DNA from: Spirosoma linguale DSM 74
GTDB lineage: Bacteria > Bacteroidota > Bacteroidia > Cytophagales > Spirosomataceae
Direction of reading: 5' to 3'
Assembly: GCA_000024525.1 (NCBI GenBank)
Contig: CP001769.1
Coordinates: 2,342,001 to 2,406,000, forward strand
DNA: 64,000 nt
The notes under the pieces: generated by a model
The model's input: only the letters and a program-made list of their open reading frames with translations
Told to the model about the DNA's origin: nothing
The model's database searches: none
In this document: positions 35,660-42,871 of the stretch, piece by piece
How the letters are laid out: the number at the start of each line of letters is the position of its first letter
Numbering within the stretch: position 1 is the first letter of the stretch
Position numbers and translations under genes: made by a program

Positions 35660-36184
35660 ATGAATGAAAGCATCATCTCATTAGATAAAATTGAAGCTGT
35701 AAAAGTTCAATTGAATACCGCTATAGAGTTAATATTTTCTTCATCCCATGACATCCCTGTTATTGTACTAGTCTATGGAGCATGGAGCATTTTGAAAGAT
35801 TTATTGCCAATTACGACAACCCGAAATTGGGTACGTGAGTGTAATCCTTTAATGGATGCAGATAAATTGTTTAATAAACTTAATGCAGTTTGGAATTTTT
35901 GTAAGCATGCAGATAGAGATCCGGATAAAATTATTCAATACCCTAAAGATATTGGTGAGTTAGCTTTAATATTAGCGATCCATGACTTTGCACAATTGAG
36001 CGAGCAGACCTTAGCAATGGACGTATATCAATTATGGGCTTTCGCCAAATATCGACAGATATTAGGACAACATGATGTTTTATCCGAAGGCATCGAGTTG
36101 TTTCCCGACTTACACTTACTTTCGACTACAGAGCAAGCAAAAAGAGGTTTGGCGCAATTGAACAATGTTAAATCAGGTCGGTAG
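35660..36184 (+). CDS. Hypothetical helical protein beside defence genes
   Basis: A 174-residue, probably all-helical protein with a conserved-looking AVWNFCKHADRDPDK segment (about 74-88) and an N-terminal amphipathic region (AIELIFSSSHDIPVIVLVYG). The helical bundle with a central Lys/His/Asp-rich motif recalls HEPN-like hypothetical proteins, but the R-x4-6-H motif is not evident. A Shine-Dalgarno-like AAGGCGAG precedes the ATG. It follows the Abi_C gene by 56 bases and is followed by the first tRNA scar, so it may be the last gene of that defence block. Confidence 0.6.
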   Translation: MNESIISLDKIEAVKVQLNTAIELIFSSSHDIPVIVLVYGAWSILKDLLPITTTRNWVRECNPLMDADKLFNKLNAVWNFCKHADRDPDKIIQYPKDIGELALILAIHDFAQLSEQTLAMDVYQLWAFAKYRQILGQHDVLSEGIELFPDLHLLSTTEQAKRGLAQLNNVKSGR

Positions 36185-36272
36185 GGATCATTATTGCAAT
36201 TGCTATTTTCTAAATGACAGTTTTCAGTGTAACCCAGGCGTAACCCCAAAATTAAACGAAGGAACTGACGCA

Positions 36273-36339
36273 TATTTAAGTCATTGGAAAATTGGTGGGC
36301 CCGGCCAGACTTGAACTGGCGACCAGACCGTTATGAGCG
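36273..36339 (-). repeat. tRNA(CAU) 3'-half scar with flank, attachment-site remnant 1
   Basis: On the minus strand this reads from a CAU anticodon loop (CTCATAA) through a T-arm with TTCAAGTC to GGGCCCACCA. This resembles the 3' half of a proteobacterial tRNA-Ile2 or tRNA-Met, including encoded CCA. The 5' half is missing. The 14-base flank TATTTAAGTCATTG (36273-36286) recurs beside the second scar. Confidence 0.75.
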
Positions 36340-36487
36340 TTCATTTCGGATGTTGCTCTATATGTGATGGTCCGTTTGACGATTCAAAACCCTGATACAA
36401 AGCGGTAACGGCAATGCGTATACATGATCGCGGTGATTAAATTAAAAAAAGCTAACCTCTATTATATTTAATTAAAGGTTACTCTGT

Positions 36488-36509
36488 TGGTACACAGGCT
36501 GGTACACAG
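36488..36509 (+). promoter_or_regulatory. Arm-like repeats TGGTACACAG x2, set 1
   Basis: TGGTACACAG occurs at 36488 and 36500 (12-base spacing), to the right of the CAU scar. The same pair lies at 36730-36751 just before the second integrase. They are probably arm-type sites for a P4-like integrase. Confidence 0.6.
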
Positions 36510-36543
36510 ATTTATCGGTGATCATATAAGAAAAAATAAACTG

Positions 36544-36613
<70 letters not shown>

Positions 36614-36729
36614 AAAATATAAGGTTTTTCTAGGTCCGATACAGTCCGATACGAATAATGAAACTATTGATATATAATAAATAATAATATATAGTAATCC
36701 AACGTGAACCAGCCCAAGCGACAATTTAT

Positions 36730-36751
36730 TGGTACACAAGATGGTACACAG
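36730..36751 (+). promoter_or_regulatory. Arm-like repeats TGGTACACA x2, set 2
   Basis: TGGTACACA at 36730 and 36742 has the same 12-base spacing as set 1. It lies 12 bases before the second integrase start, so it could also serve in autoregulation. Confidence 0.6.
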
Positions 36752-36762
36752 AAAGAGAATAA

Positions 36763-38052
36763 ATGCCTAAAGCCAGGTTGCATTTGCTGTCCTCTCTCCA
36801 GATAGAGCGCCTTCAAACCGTGGAAACAGATCAGATGCTGAATGATGGAGGTGGACTTTATCTTTTCAATCGCCGTCACGGATCAAAAGAATGGATTTTT
36901 CGATACAGCTCACCTCTTTCTGGGCAACGCCGAAAGCAGTCGCTTGGAACATATCCCGATACATCGTTAAAACAGGCACGTGCATTGGCCTCTTCAAAAC
37001 GCGATATAATTTCTCGTGGACTTGATCCAATTGTTGAGATGCAGAAGCATAGACAAATCGAAATCACCAATGTCAATAAACGCGAAGAATATGGCCGAAA
37101 TACGGTAAAAGTTGTTTTTCAAGCCTGGAAGCGAGCAGAACTGCAAAACCGTAAAGATAAGGGAGATGAAATCGAAAGGGCTTTCGAAAAAGACGTTTTC
37201 CCTGTGATTGGAAACAAGGTCATAGGGGAAGTCACGCGCAATGATATAAAATTTGTATTGGAGCGACCTCTCAAGCGACACGTCAATCGCATGGCTAATC
37301 GTCTGTTATCCGATCTGAAACAATTTTTTGGCTATGCTGAAGACGAAGAACTCACTCATCAAGATCCAACCAGACGTTTGATAAAAGACCGTGTTGGAGG
37401 AAAGGAAAAATCCCGTCAACGTTATCTCGATCAGAAAGAGCTTAAATTACTTGCAGGACTTCTACCTGTATCTGGATTGAAAGCAGAATATCAACATCTG
37501 ATTTGGCTTTTGCTGGCCACTGGATGTCGTGTCAATGAGATTCTTCGCGCCCGTTGGAGTCATGTTGATTGGGAAAATCGATTCTTTCATATCCCATCAG
37601 AACTCTCAAAAAATACCCTTAAGCATGTCGTGTTTCTATCCGATTTTGCTCTCTGGCATTTAGCCCGATTAAAGGCTACCCAGACCACGGAATGGATCGT
37701 ACCCAATCGATCCGGTACAGGTCCTATCACGCGTCAGGTGCTTACGAAACAGGTGACCGACAGACAACAAAAAACTTTAGGCAATCAGCGCGTCAATAAT
37801 CCTCAGGCATTAATATTGCCCAATGGACGTTGGGTCATTCATGATTTACGCCGGACAGCCGGAACACTCATGCAAGAAATCGGTATTCTGCCTTACATTA
37901 TCAAAAAATGTCTCAATCAGAAAACGGAAGATAAGATAATTGAAACCTATCAACGGGCAGCGTTAACAGATCACCAGCAAGAAGCATTTCATAAACTCGG
38001 AAGCTATCTGGATCAACTGACACAGACTACTTTAACCACCCGCTCTGTTTAA
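36763..38052 (+). CDS. P4-type tyrosine integrase of a nested element
   Basis: A 429-residue integrase with the N-terminal Arm/DUF4102 domain (about 10-95: DGGGLYLFNRRHGSKEWIFR), a core-binding domain (about 110-205) and the catalytic domain. Catalytic residues are the Arg in ATGCRVNEIL, His and Arg in HDLRRTAG, and Tyr in IIETYQRAA. This type is usual in Proteobacteria and targets tRNA 3' ends. It is a different lineage from the integrase at 21715. Two tRNA scars with shared flanks lie directly upstream. The gene appears intact and ends overlapping the convergent AlpA gene by 26 bases. Confidence 0.92.
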   Translation: MPKARLHLLSSLQIERLQTVETDQMLNDGGGLYLFNRRHGSKEWIFRYSSPLSGQRRKQSLGTYPDTSLKQARALASSKRDIISRGLDPIVEMQKHRQIEITNVNKREEYGRNTVKVVFQAWKRAELQNRKDKGDEIERAFEKDVFPVIGNKVIGEVTRNDIKFVLERPLKRHVNRMANRLLSDLKQFFGYAEDEELTHQDPTRRLIKDRVGGKEKSRQRYLDQKELKLLAGLLPVSGLKAEYQHLIWLLLATGCRVNEILRARWSHVDWENRFFHIPSELSKNTLKHVVFLSDFALWHLARLKATQTTEWIVPNRSGTGPITRQVLTKQVTDRQQKTLGNQRVNNPQALILPNGRWVIHDLRRTAGTLMQEIGILPYIIKKCLNQKTEDKIIETYQRAALTDHQQEAFHKLGSYLDQLTQTTLTTRSV

Positions 38053-38245
38053 AGTTAGCCATACAGTCTTGAATATCAGAAGCCTTCCAGGCTGTGACGC
38101 GTGGGGAAAGTTTGTAGGGTTGTGGAAATCGACCCGTTTTGCACCCGTGCCACCATGTTGATCTACTGACGGGGATAATTTTAAGAATTTGATTCAGGCG
38201 AATAAAACCTGTGTTTTGTAAATGAATAAAAGGTGTGTCCTCCAT
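38027..38245 (-). CDS. AlpA-family regulator
   Basis: A 72-residue HTH protein (IRLNQILKIIPVSRSTWWHG, then FPQPYKLSPRVTAWKASDIQ), the standard AlpA pattern. AlpA activates the integrase or excision of P4-like elements. A strong Shine-Dalgarno sequence (GAGGAGAT) precedes the ATG at 38245. It is convergent with and overlaps the integrase end. The AT-rich spacer 38246-38539 holds its promoter and that of the next gene; a TATACT lies near 38471. Confidence 0.88.
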   Translation of the reverse strand: MEDTPFIHLQNTGFIRLNQILKIIPVSRSTWWHGCKTGRFPQPYKLSPRVTAWKASDIQDCMANFKQSGWLK

Positions 38246-38539
38246 ATTGATCTCCTCTTCTGACTAAAATAGTGATCATATCATAGCAGCCTGAAGACCT
38301 GTCTGATTTCTTATCTTGTTAATCTAAACAAGCACCCTGTATATCTATCCTCCTCTATTTTTTGAATAAAAGACTTTGATGAGATGATTATCTGGGTATT
38401 TCGCTTTGCTCTGGCTCTTATCATTTCTTAACAGGATCAAATTCCTATACCAATCCTGACTAAACTCCTATATACTGAATATATTCCTAGCATACGATGA
38501 TATGCCATGAATCACTGTCAGCTTTTGGAGGGATTTGTC

Positions 38540-38731
38540 ATGAATGAAAATAATAAAGAACCACTCCTTGATCGAAAATCAGCCGCTCAATACCTTAATG
38601 TGTCACCCGGCACCTTGGCGGTCTGGGATTGTACCAAACGGTATGACCTGAAGCCGATCAAAATAGGCCGCGCGGTCCGCTATCGCCATTCCGATCTGGA
38701 TAAATTTATCGAACAGCGTCTCTGGCGTTAA
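38540..38731 (+). CDS. Small HTH DNA-binding protein
   Basis: A 63-residue excisionase/AlpA-like HTH protein (LLDRKSAAQYLNVSPGTLAV, then IGRAVRYRHSDLDKFIEQ). The ATG at 38540 is preceded by TTGGAGGG, a strong Shine-Dalgarno sequence; an ATG 33 bases upstream lacks one. It heads a run of plus-strand plasmid-type genes (primase, RadC, ArdC) and may regulate them or excision. Confidence 0.82.
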   Translation: MNENNKEPLLDRKSAAQYLNVSPGTLAVWDCTKRYDLKPIKIGRAVRYRHSDLDKFIEQRLWR

Positions 38732-38791
38732 ACACGCTCCCATAAAACTTTCCTGCACTTTTAGTTCACATCACAATTGATGGAGATCGTC

Positions 38792-39700
38792 ATGGACATT
38801 GAACATGCGAACACAATTCCTATTGCCGAAATTCTGACCAAGCTTGGCCGTAAACCCAGTCATACCAACAACCACAAACATCGGTATCTCTCGCCCTTAC
38901 GCAACGAAAAAACAGCCAGTTTTCATCTGAACACGAAAACCAACCGCTGGCATGATTTCGGGGAGGGCATTGGCGGTGACACGGTCAATTTTGTTCGGGC
39001 TTATCTGAAAGCGACCAAAGAAGCCGATACCACATCTGATGCCCTGCGCTGGATCAACAATATGGCCGTTGGCCATTATCAAATTGCGCCCGGCTTGATC
39101 GAGGATGTTCCGAAAGATCCACCTTCACTGTGCTTAAAAAACAGTCAGTCCGTTCAACAACTGGGTCTGGTGCATTATCTCGCCAAACGCGGCATTCCGC
39201 TCACCATTGCGCGGCAGCGTTTGAAAGAAGTGTATGTCTGTAATCAAAATACGCGCAAAAGCTTTTATGCGTTAGGCTTTCCCAACGAGGAGGGCGGGTT
39301 TGAACTGCGTAATCCGTTCTTCAAGGGCAGCCTGGGCGCTAAATCCATTTCCTTTATTCGCGGGACAGACCCAAAGCCGCAGGGCATCCATTTGTTTGAA
39401 GGCTTCATGGATTATCTATCTGCCATTGTGCAGTTGAAAGGCAAAGGATTTAAAGAGGACGTTATCGTTCTTAACTCCATTGCCTGTCTGAAACAGGCCT
39501 TTTCCTATATGCACAATTACGGCTATCGCGTCGCTTACACCTGGATGGATAATGATCCAGCCGGTGAGAAAGCCACCGCAGTTTTGTCAGACTTTATCAA
39601 AACGCAGGACAGCATGGTTCATACAAGCATGAACAAGGTTTATGCCCCGCACAAGGATGTCAATGCGTGGCACATGCATCGACACAACCTGACTTTGTAA
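38792..39700 (+). CDS. Toprim-domain primase of mobile-element type
   Basis: A 302-residue protein with an N-terminal CHC2-like zinc-finger fold (about 25-60) that has lost its cysteines: HRYLSPLRNEKTASFHLN stands where CPFH would be. A Toprim domain (about 190-280) follows, with GIHLFEGFMDYLSA carrying the catalytic Glu and WMDNDPAG the DxD-like pair. Such proteins occur in Bacteroidota conjugative elements and make primers during transfer or replication. The start at 38792 follows GGAGATCG; an ATG 15 bases earlier is possible. The RadC gene follows by 13 bases. Confidence 0.85.
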   Translation: MDIEHANTIPIAEILTKLGRKPSHTNNHKHRYLSPLRNEKTASFHLNTKTNRWHDFGEGIGGDTVNFVRAYLKATKEADTTSDALRWINNMAVGHYQIAPGLIEDVPKDPPSLCLKNSQSVQQLGLVHYLAKRGIPLTIARQRLKEVYVCNQNTRKSFYALGFPNEEGGFELRNPFFKGSLGAKSISFIRGTDPKPQGIHLFEGFMDYLSAIVQLKGKGFKEDVIVLNSIACLKQAFSYMHNYGYRVAYTWMDNDPAGEKATAVLSDFIKTQDSMVHTSMNKVYAPHKDVNAWHMHRHNLTL

Positions 39701-39713
39701 GGAGACCGCGCCC

Positions 39714-40187
39714 ATGGATCAACTGACCCTGCAATCGCTGTTCAAAGTCAACGAAGTCGAGATCATTTACCGCAACACAACACCGTATCAGGACCGGATT
39801 CAAATCCGGTCATCGGCCACTGCCTATGAAATCCTGTTAGCGTCATGGGATCAGAACCGGCTAGATATGGTCGAACAGTTTAAAATCCTGTTGCTCGATC
39901 AGCAAAATAACTGCCTGGCCGTTTCTGAAATAGCCACTGGCGGCACTTCAGCCTGTCTGGCCGATCCAAAAGTCATTTTTGCCACGGCTCTGAAAACCCG
40001 TGCCACTGGCATCATTCTGGCCCACAACCACCCCAGCGGCAATCTCGCTCCCAGCGAGGCCGATAAGTCACTTACCCGTAAATTGAAAGACGGCGGCAAA
40101 TTGCTCGACATTGCCGTTCTCGATCATCTGATTGTGACGAGCCACAACTACCGCTCGTTTGCCGATGATGGATTGATGCCGGGATAA
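39714..40187 (+). CDS. radC: RadC-like JAB-domain protein
   Basis: A 157-residue MPN+/JAB protein with the metal motif HNHPSGN followed by SEAD (about 115-130). It lacks the N-terminal HhH domain of chromosomal RadC, as is normal for mobile-element copies. The biochemical role is unresolved; the old link to recombination repair is not firm. An AAGGAG Shine-Dalgarno sequence precedes it and it starts 13 bases after the primase, so the two form an operon. Confidence 0.88.
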   Translation: MDQLTLQSLFKVNEVEIIYRNTTPYQDRIQIRSSATAYEILLASWDQNRLDMVEQFKILLLDQQNNCLAVSEIATGGTSACLADPKVIFATALKTRATGIILAHNHPSGNLAPSEADKSLTRKLKDGGKLLDIAVLDHLIVTSHNYRSFADDGLMPG

Positions 40188-40281
40188 CGGTCACGGCTGT
40201 TAAGAGCATTTCGTATGCCGGGCGTGATGAAACATTGACCTGATCGCTCTGCCACGGCTCAGGGTTTCAGGCCGGAGATGT

Positions 40282-40382
40282 ACCCGGTACCGCTCGTTCC
40301 ACCAACAAGAATTTTCGCCAAGCCGTTGGCTTTCCCCGCCCAACCAAAATTCTTGCTGGTTCTCTTGCTACAGGCACCGGGT
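40282..40382. repeat. Three-tier inverted repeat, candidate oriT or single-strand promoter
   Basis: The outer arms ACCCGGTACC (40282) and GGCACCGGGT (40373) have one mismatch. The middle arms ACCAACAAGAATTTT (40301) and AAAATTCTTGCTGGT (40346) have one mismatch. The inner arms GCCAA/TTGGC (40317, 40326) are perfect. The nested structure ends 39 bases before the ArdC start. On transfer of a single strand it would fold, as known for leading-region single-strand promoters; it could also be the relaxase target. Confidence 0.55.
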
Positions 40383-40421
40383 TTGACCATCCCCGTCAAC
40401 CTGACCAGTGGAGAACAGACC

Positions 40422-41366
40422 ATGACAACGATTACTCACCACACCGCAACCCAAACGATACAGGAGCCGACCTTGACCAAACCCACGACACAATCAAACG
40501 ATGTCTATGCTCGCATTACCAACAAAATTCTGGCCGATCTCGAACAGGGCGAACTCACCTGGCGCAAGCCTTGGAATGCCGATCACTTGAGCGGTCAGGT
40601 CACGCGACCTTTACGCTGGAACGGTATTCCGTATTCCGGTATTAATACGCTAATGTTGTGGGGAACTGCTGCCGAGCAGGGTTATACCTCGCCGTACTGG
40701 ATGACTTATAAACAGGCCAGCGAACTCAAAGCCAATGTTCGCAAAGGCGAGAAAGCAACGCAGGTCGTCTATGCCGATAAGTTCATGAAAGAAGATCAGG
40801 ATGCCAATGGCGAAATCACAACCAGCCAAATCCCATTTCTGAAGTGTTACACAGTCTTCAATGCGTCGCAGATCGAGGGGCTGCCTGAGACGTATTTTCC
40901 GACGCCTGTACCAATTGGCACCGATGCTAAACAGCGTAATGCCGAACTGGATGCATTTTTTGCCCAGACCAAAGCCGATATTTATACCGGCACAAATGCG
41001 TGTTACATTCAAAGAACGGATCGCATTCAAATGCCCCCGTTTGAAAGCTTTGAGAGTGTAAAAAGTTATTATGCTGTTCTCGCCCACGAGCTGACGCACT
41101 GGACGAAACACCCTGACCGGTTAGACCGTGATATGGGTCGTAAACACTACGGCGATGAAGGCTATGCGAAGGAAGAGCTAGTGGCCGAGCTGGGAGCCTG
41201 TTTCCTTGCTGCTGATCTGGGTTTTGAGCCTATGCCCGAAGTTCAGCATGCAGCTTACATCCAATCGTGGCTTCAAGCGTTGAAGGATGATAAAAAATTG
41301 ATATTCACGGCTGCCTCACACGCACAAAAAGCGGTTGAATATCTGCTTGCTTTAACCTGTACATGA
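40422..41366 (+). CDS. ArdC-like antirestriction protein
   Basis: A 314-residue protein. The N-terminal ArdC/DUF1738 single-strand-DNA-binding domain (about 20-150: VYARITNKILADLEQGELTW, then NGIPYSGINTLML) is followed by a zincin-like metallopeptidase domain with HELTHW (HExxH) and a downstream Glu in KEELVAELGA. ArdC protects incoming single-stranded DNA from restriction, matching a gene of the leading region. The start at 40422 is supported by GGAGAAC ahead of it. The gene is separate from, but reads with, the primase/radC pair. Confidence 0.87.
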   Translation: MTTITHHTATQTIQEPTLTKPTTQSNDVYARITNKILADLEQGELTWRKPWNADHLSGQVTRPLRWNGIPYSGINTLMLWGTAAEQGYTSPYWMTYKQASELKANVRKGEKATQVVYADKFMKEDQDANGEITTSQIPFLKCYTVFNASQIEGLPETYFPTPVPIGTDAKQRNAELDAFFAQTKADIYTGTNACYIQRTDRIQMPPFESFESVKSYYAVLAHELTHWTKHPDRLDRDMGRKHYGDEGYAKEELVAELGACFLAADLGFEPMPEVQHAAYIQSWLQALKDDKKLIFTAASHAQKAVEYLLALTCT

Positions 41367-41507
41367 GGTGGTTAGTTAAAGAGAATACTCTACTTTAAAG
41401 CAGCAAATACGTCTAGGAAGCACTGAATTAACTCTTTTTTTATTGACGCTATAAAAAATATATCGCATTGTATCGCCTTAACAACTCACATATTTATCGG
41501 AGATACT

Positions 41508-41798
41508 ATGTTCTATATGGACCAAAATGCAATTAACTATTCTCAAATAACCACTATTCATCACGATGAAACTCATGATGAGCTGACTGTCATAACAACA
41601 AAAGGTTGTAAACGTTTATGGGGCGAGGTTGCCAATAAATTTCAGGAAAATCTTGCAGCGTATAACAGAACTTGTGTAGGTAAAGAGCTAGGCATTTATT
41701 CGGAATCGGACATGAAAAGTGCTCAGGAAATTCTTAAAGCAAATGAATTTAAACCGATTCACCAATTTAAACCGTCTAAACAGCCTAAAAACGCTTAA
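41508..41798 (+). CDS. Hypothetical small protein
   Basis: A 96-residue protein with a Shine-Dalgarno-like CGGAG before the ATG. The first half is strand-rich (ITTIHHDETHDELTVITTKG) and the second helical and polar. No family was recognised. It stands alone between ArdC and a strong terminator and is AT-rich compared with ArdC. Confidence 0.6.
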   Translation: MFYMDQNAINYSQITTIHHDETHDELTVITTKGCKRLWGEVANKFQENLAAYNRTCVGKELGIYSESDMKSAQEILKANEFKPIHQFKPSKQPKNA

Positions 41799-41864
41799 TC
41801 GACATTGAATTATTTAATTGGGATAATTGCTCATTTAACGGCCTTAAAATCCAATTTGAAATAC

Positions 41865-41892
41865 AAAAAGCCGCTTTTCAGAGCGGCTTTTT
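41865..41892. terminator. Bidirectional rho-independent terminator
   Basis: AAAAAGCCGCT (41865-41875) pairs perfectly with AGCGGCTTTTT (41882-41892) around a 6-base loop. It lies between convergent genes and can end transcripts from both sides. Confidence 0.92.
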
Positions 41893-41946
41893 AATAACGT
41901 CGCACAGTAGTATTTCAAATATCTATCGATATTAACCCAACTAAAA

Positions 41947-42393
41947 TTAACGACCAAATTTCTTCTTCGTTACCTGTGTTATTTTATTTTGATTTTTGTC
42001 AATTTGACCTGAGCCAACTAACGCTTGGATTTCACCATTCGTTTGACTGAATAGAACCTGCAATTGGTCGCCTTGTTTTGGGGTTTCAGATACTTTGACT
42101 ATCTGGCCAGTCGAGAAAATAAGCCCAATATTTAAGAATGTCTCGTTTGGATCGCTGATGGATAGCAGGTTAACGGTTAGGCCATTTATATTATACGACA
42201 GTTTACTTGTTTGAACTCTTCCAGGGTGCTCATATTCCGTGTCGTGAGCATTCCACAAAAAATCAGTGATTATCTCCCATGATTTCGTCTTTTCGTTACC
42301 CGTGCCGGGTTTAACACTAAGGCGCATATGTCCGAGCTGTTCATCAATACAGTCGAGGGTTTTCAAGCTTTCTGTGGTACGATGCTTTGTCAT
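41947..42393 (-). CDS. Hypothetical protein of the transfer region
   Basis: A 148-residue soluble protein without a recognised domain. The N-terminus is MTKHRTTESLKTLDCIDEQL, the middle mixed strand, and the C-terminus basic (KITQVTKKKFGR). An ATG two codons upstream is possible. It is the last gene of the minus-strand mobilization cluster, 82 bases after the previous one. A DNA-binding accessory role is possible from the basic tail, but unsupported. Confidence 0.55.
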   Translation of the reverse strand: MTKHRTTESLKTLDCIDEQLGHMRLSVKPGTGNEKTKSWEIITDFLWNAHDTEYEHPGRVQTSKLSYNINGLTVNLLSISDPNETFLNIGLIFSTGQIVKVSETPKQGDQLQVLFSQTNGEIQALVGSGQIDKNQNKITQVTKKKFGR

Positions 42394-42475
42394 GGACAAT
42401 GCCTTTGTATCTAATCAACGAATGCAAAACACTACAGCAGCATTATGCTATATGTCAATGCAAAACTTCGCCGAT

Positions 42476-42871
42476 TTATTCGTTTTTTTCAACGGCCATC
42501 TCAATAACAACAGCATTGGCTTTGTCCTCATCCAGCACGTAACGGGGATCACTTGCTAGAATAAATCGGGGCAGATGATCGAGTAGAGCTATAAACAATG
42601 GTTCCAGCCCATAGCCTCGTAAGGTGATCAATTGGGCTGAAAAGCTCAGCCTGATCATATTGGTTTCGTCACCCGGCTCAAACTCTCCCGCTACCAGATA
42701 GGCATAATTTGCAAACAGCTTTCGCCCATCTGGCCAAACCAGACAGAGATTTCGCGTATAACCCACTGTCGGATAAATCGAATGCAGTCCGAGAGGGGCT
42801 TCGGTGGCCTCCGGTGCCGTTGGATCACCATCGCGCATCTGGTCAAATCTGAGTTTAAAGCTCTGGCTCAT
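42476..42871 (-). CDS. Hypothetical protein overlapping the relaxase gene
   Basis: A 131-residue acidic protein (MSQSFKLRFDQMRDGD at the start; a strand-rich centre with PTVGYTRNLCLVWPDGRKLF and YLVAGEFEPGDETNMIRLSF). Its start lies inside the end of the relaxase gene (17-base overlap), so translation is coupled. No known family. An accessory of the relaxosome is a reasonable inference from the coupling. Confidence 0.62.
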   Translation of the reverse strand: MSQSFKLRFDQMRDGDPTAPEATEAPLGLHSIYPTVGYTRNLCLVWPDGRKLFANYAYLVAGEFEPGDETNMIRLSFSAQLITLRGYGLEPLFIALLDHLPRFILASDPRYVLDEDKANAVVIEMAVEKNE

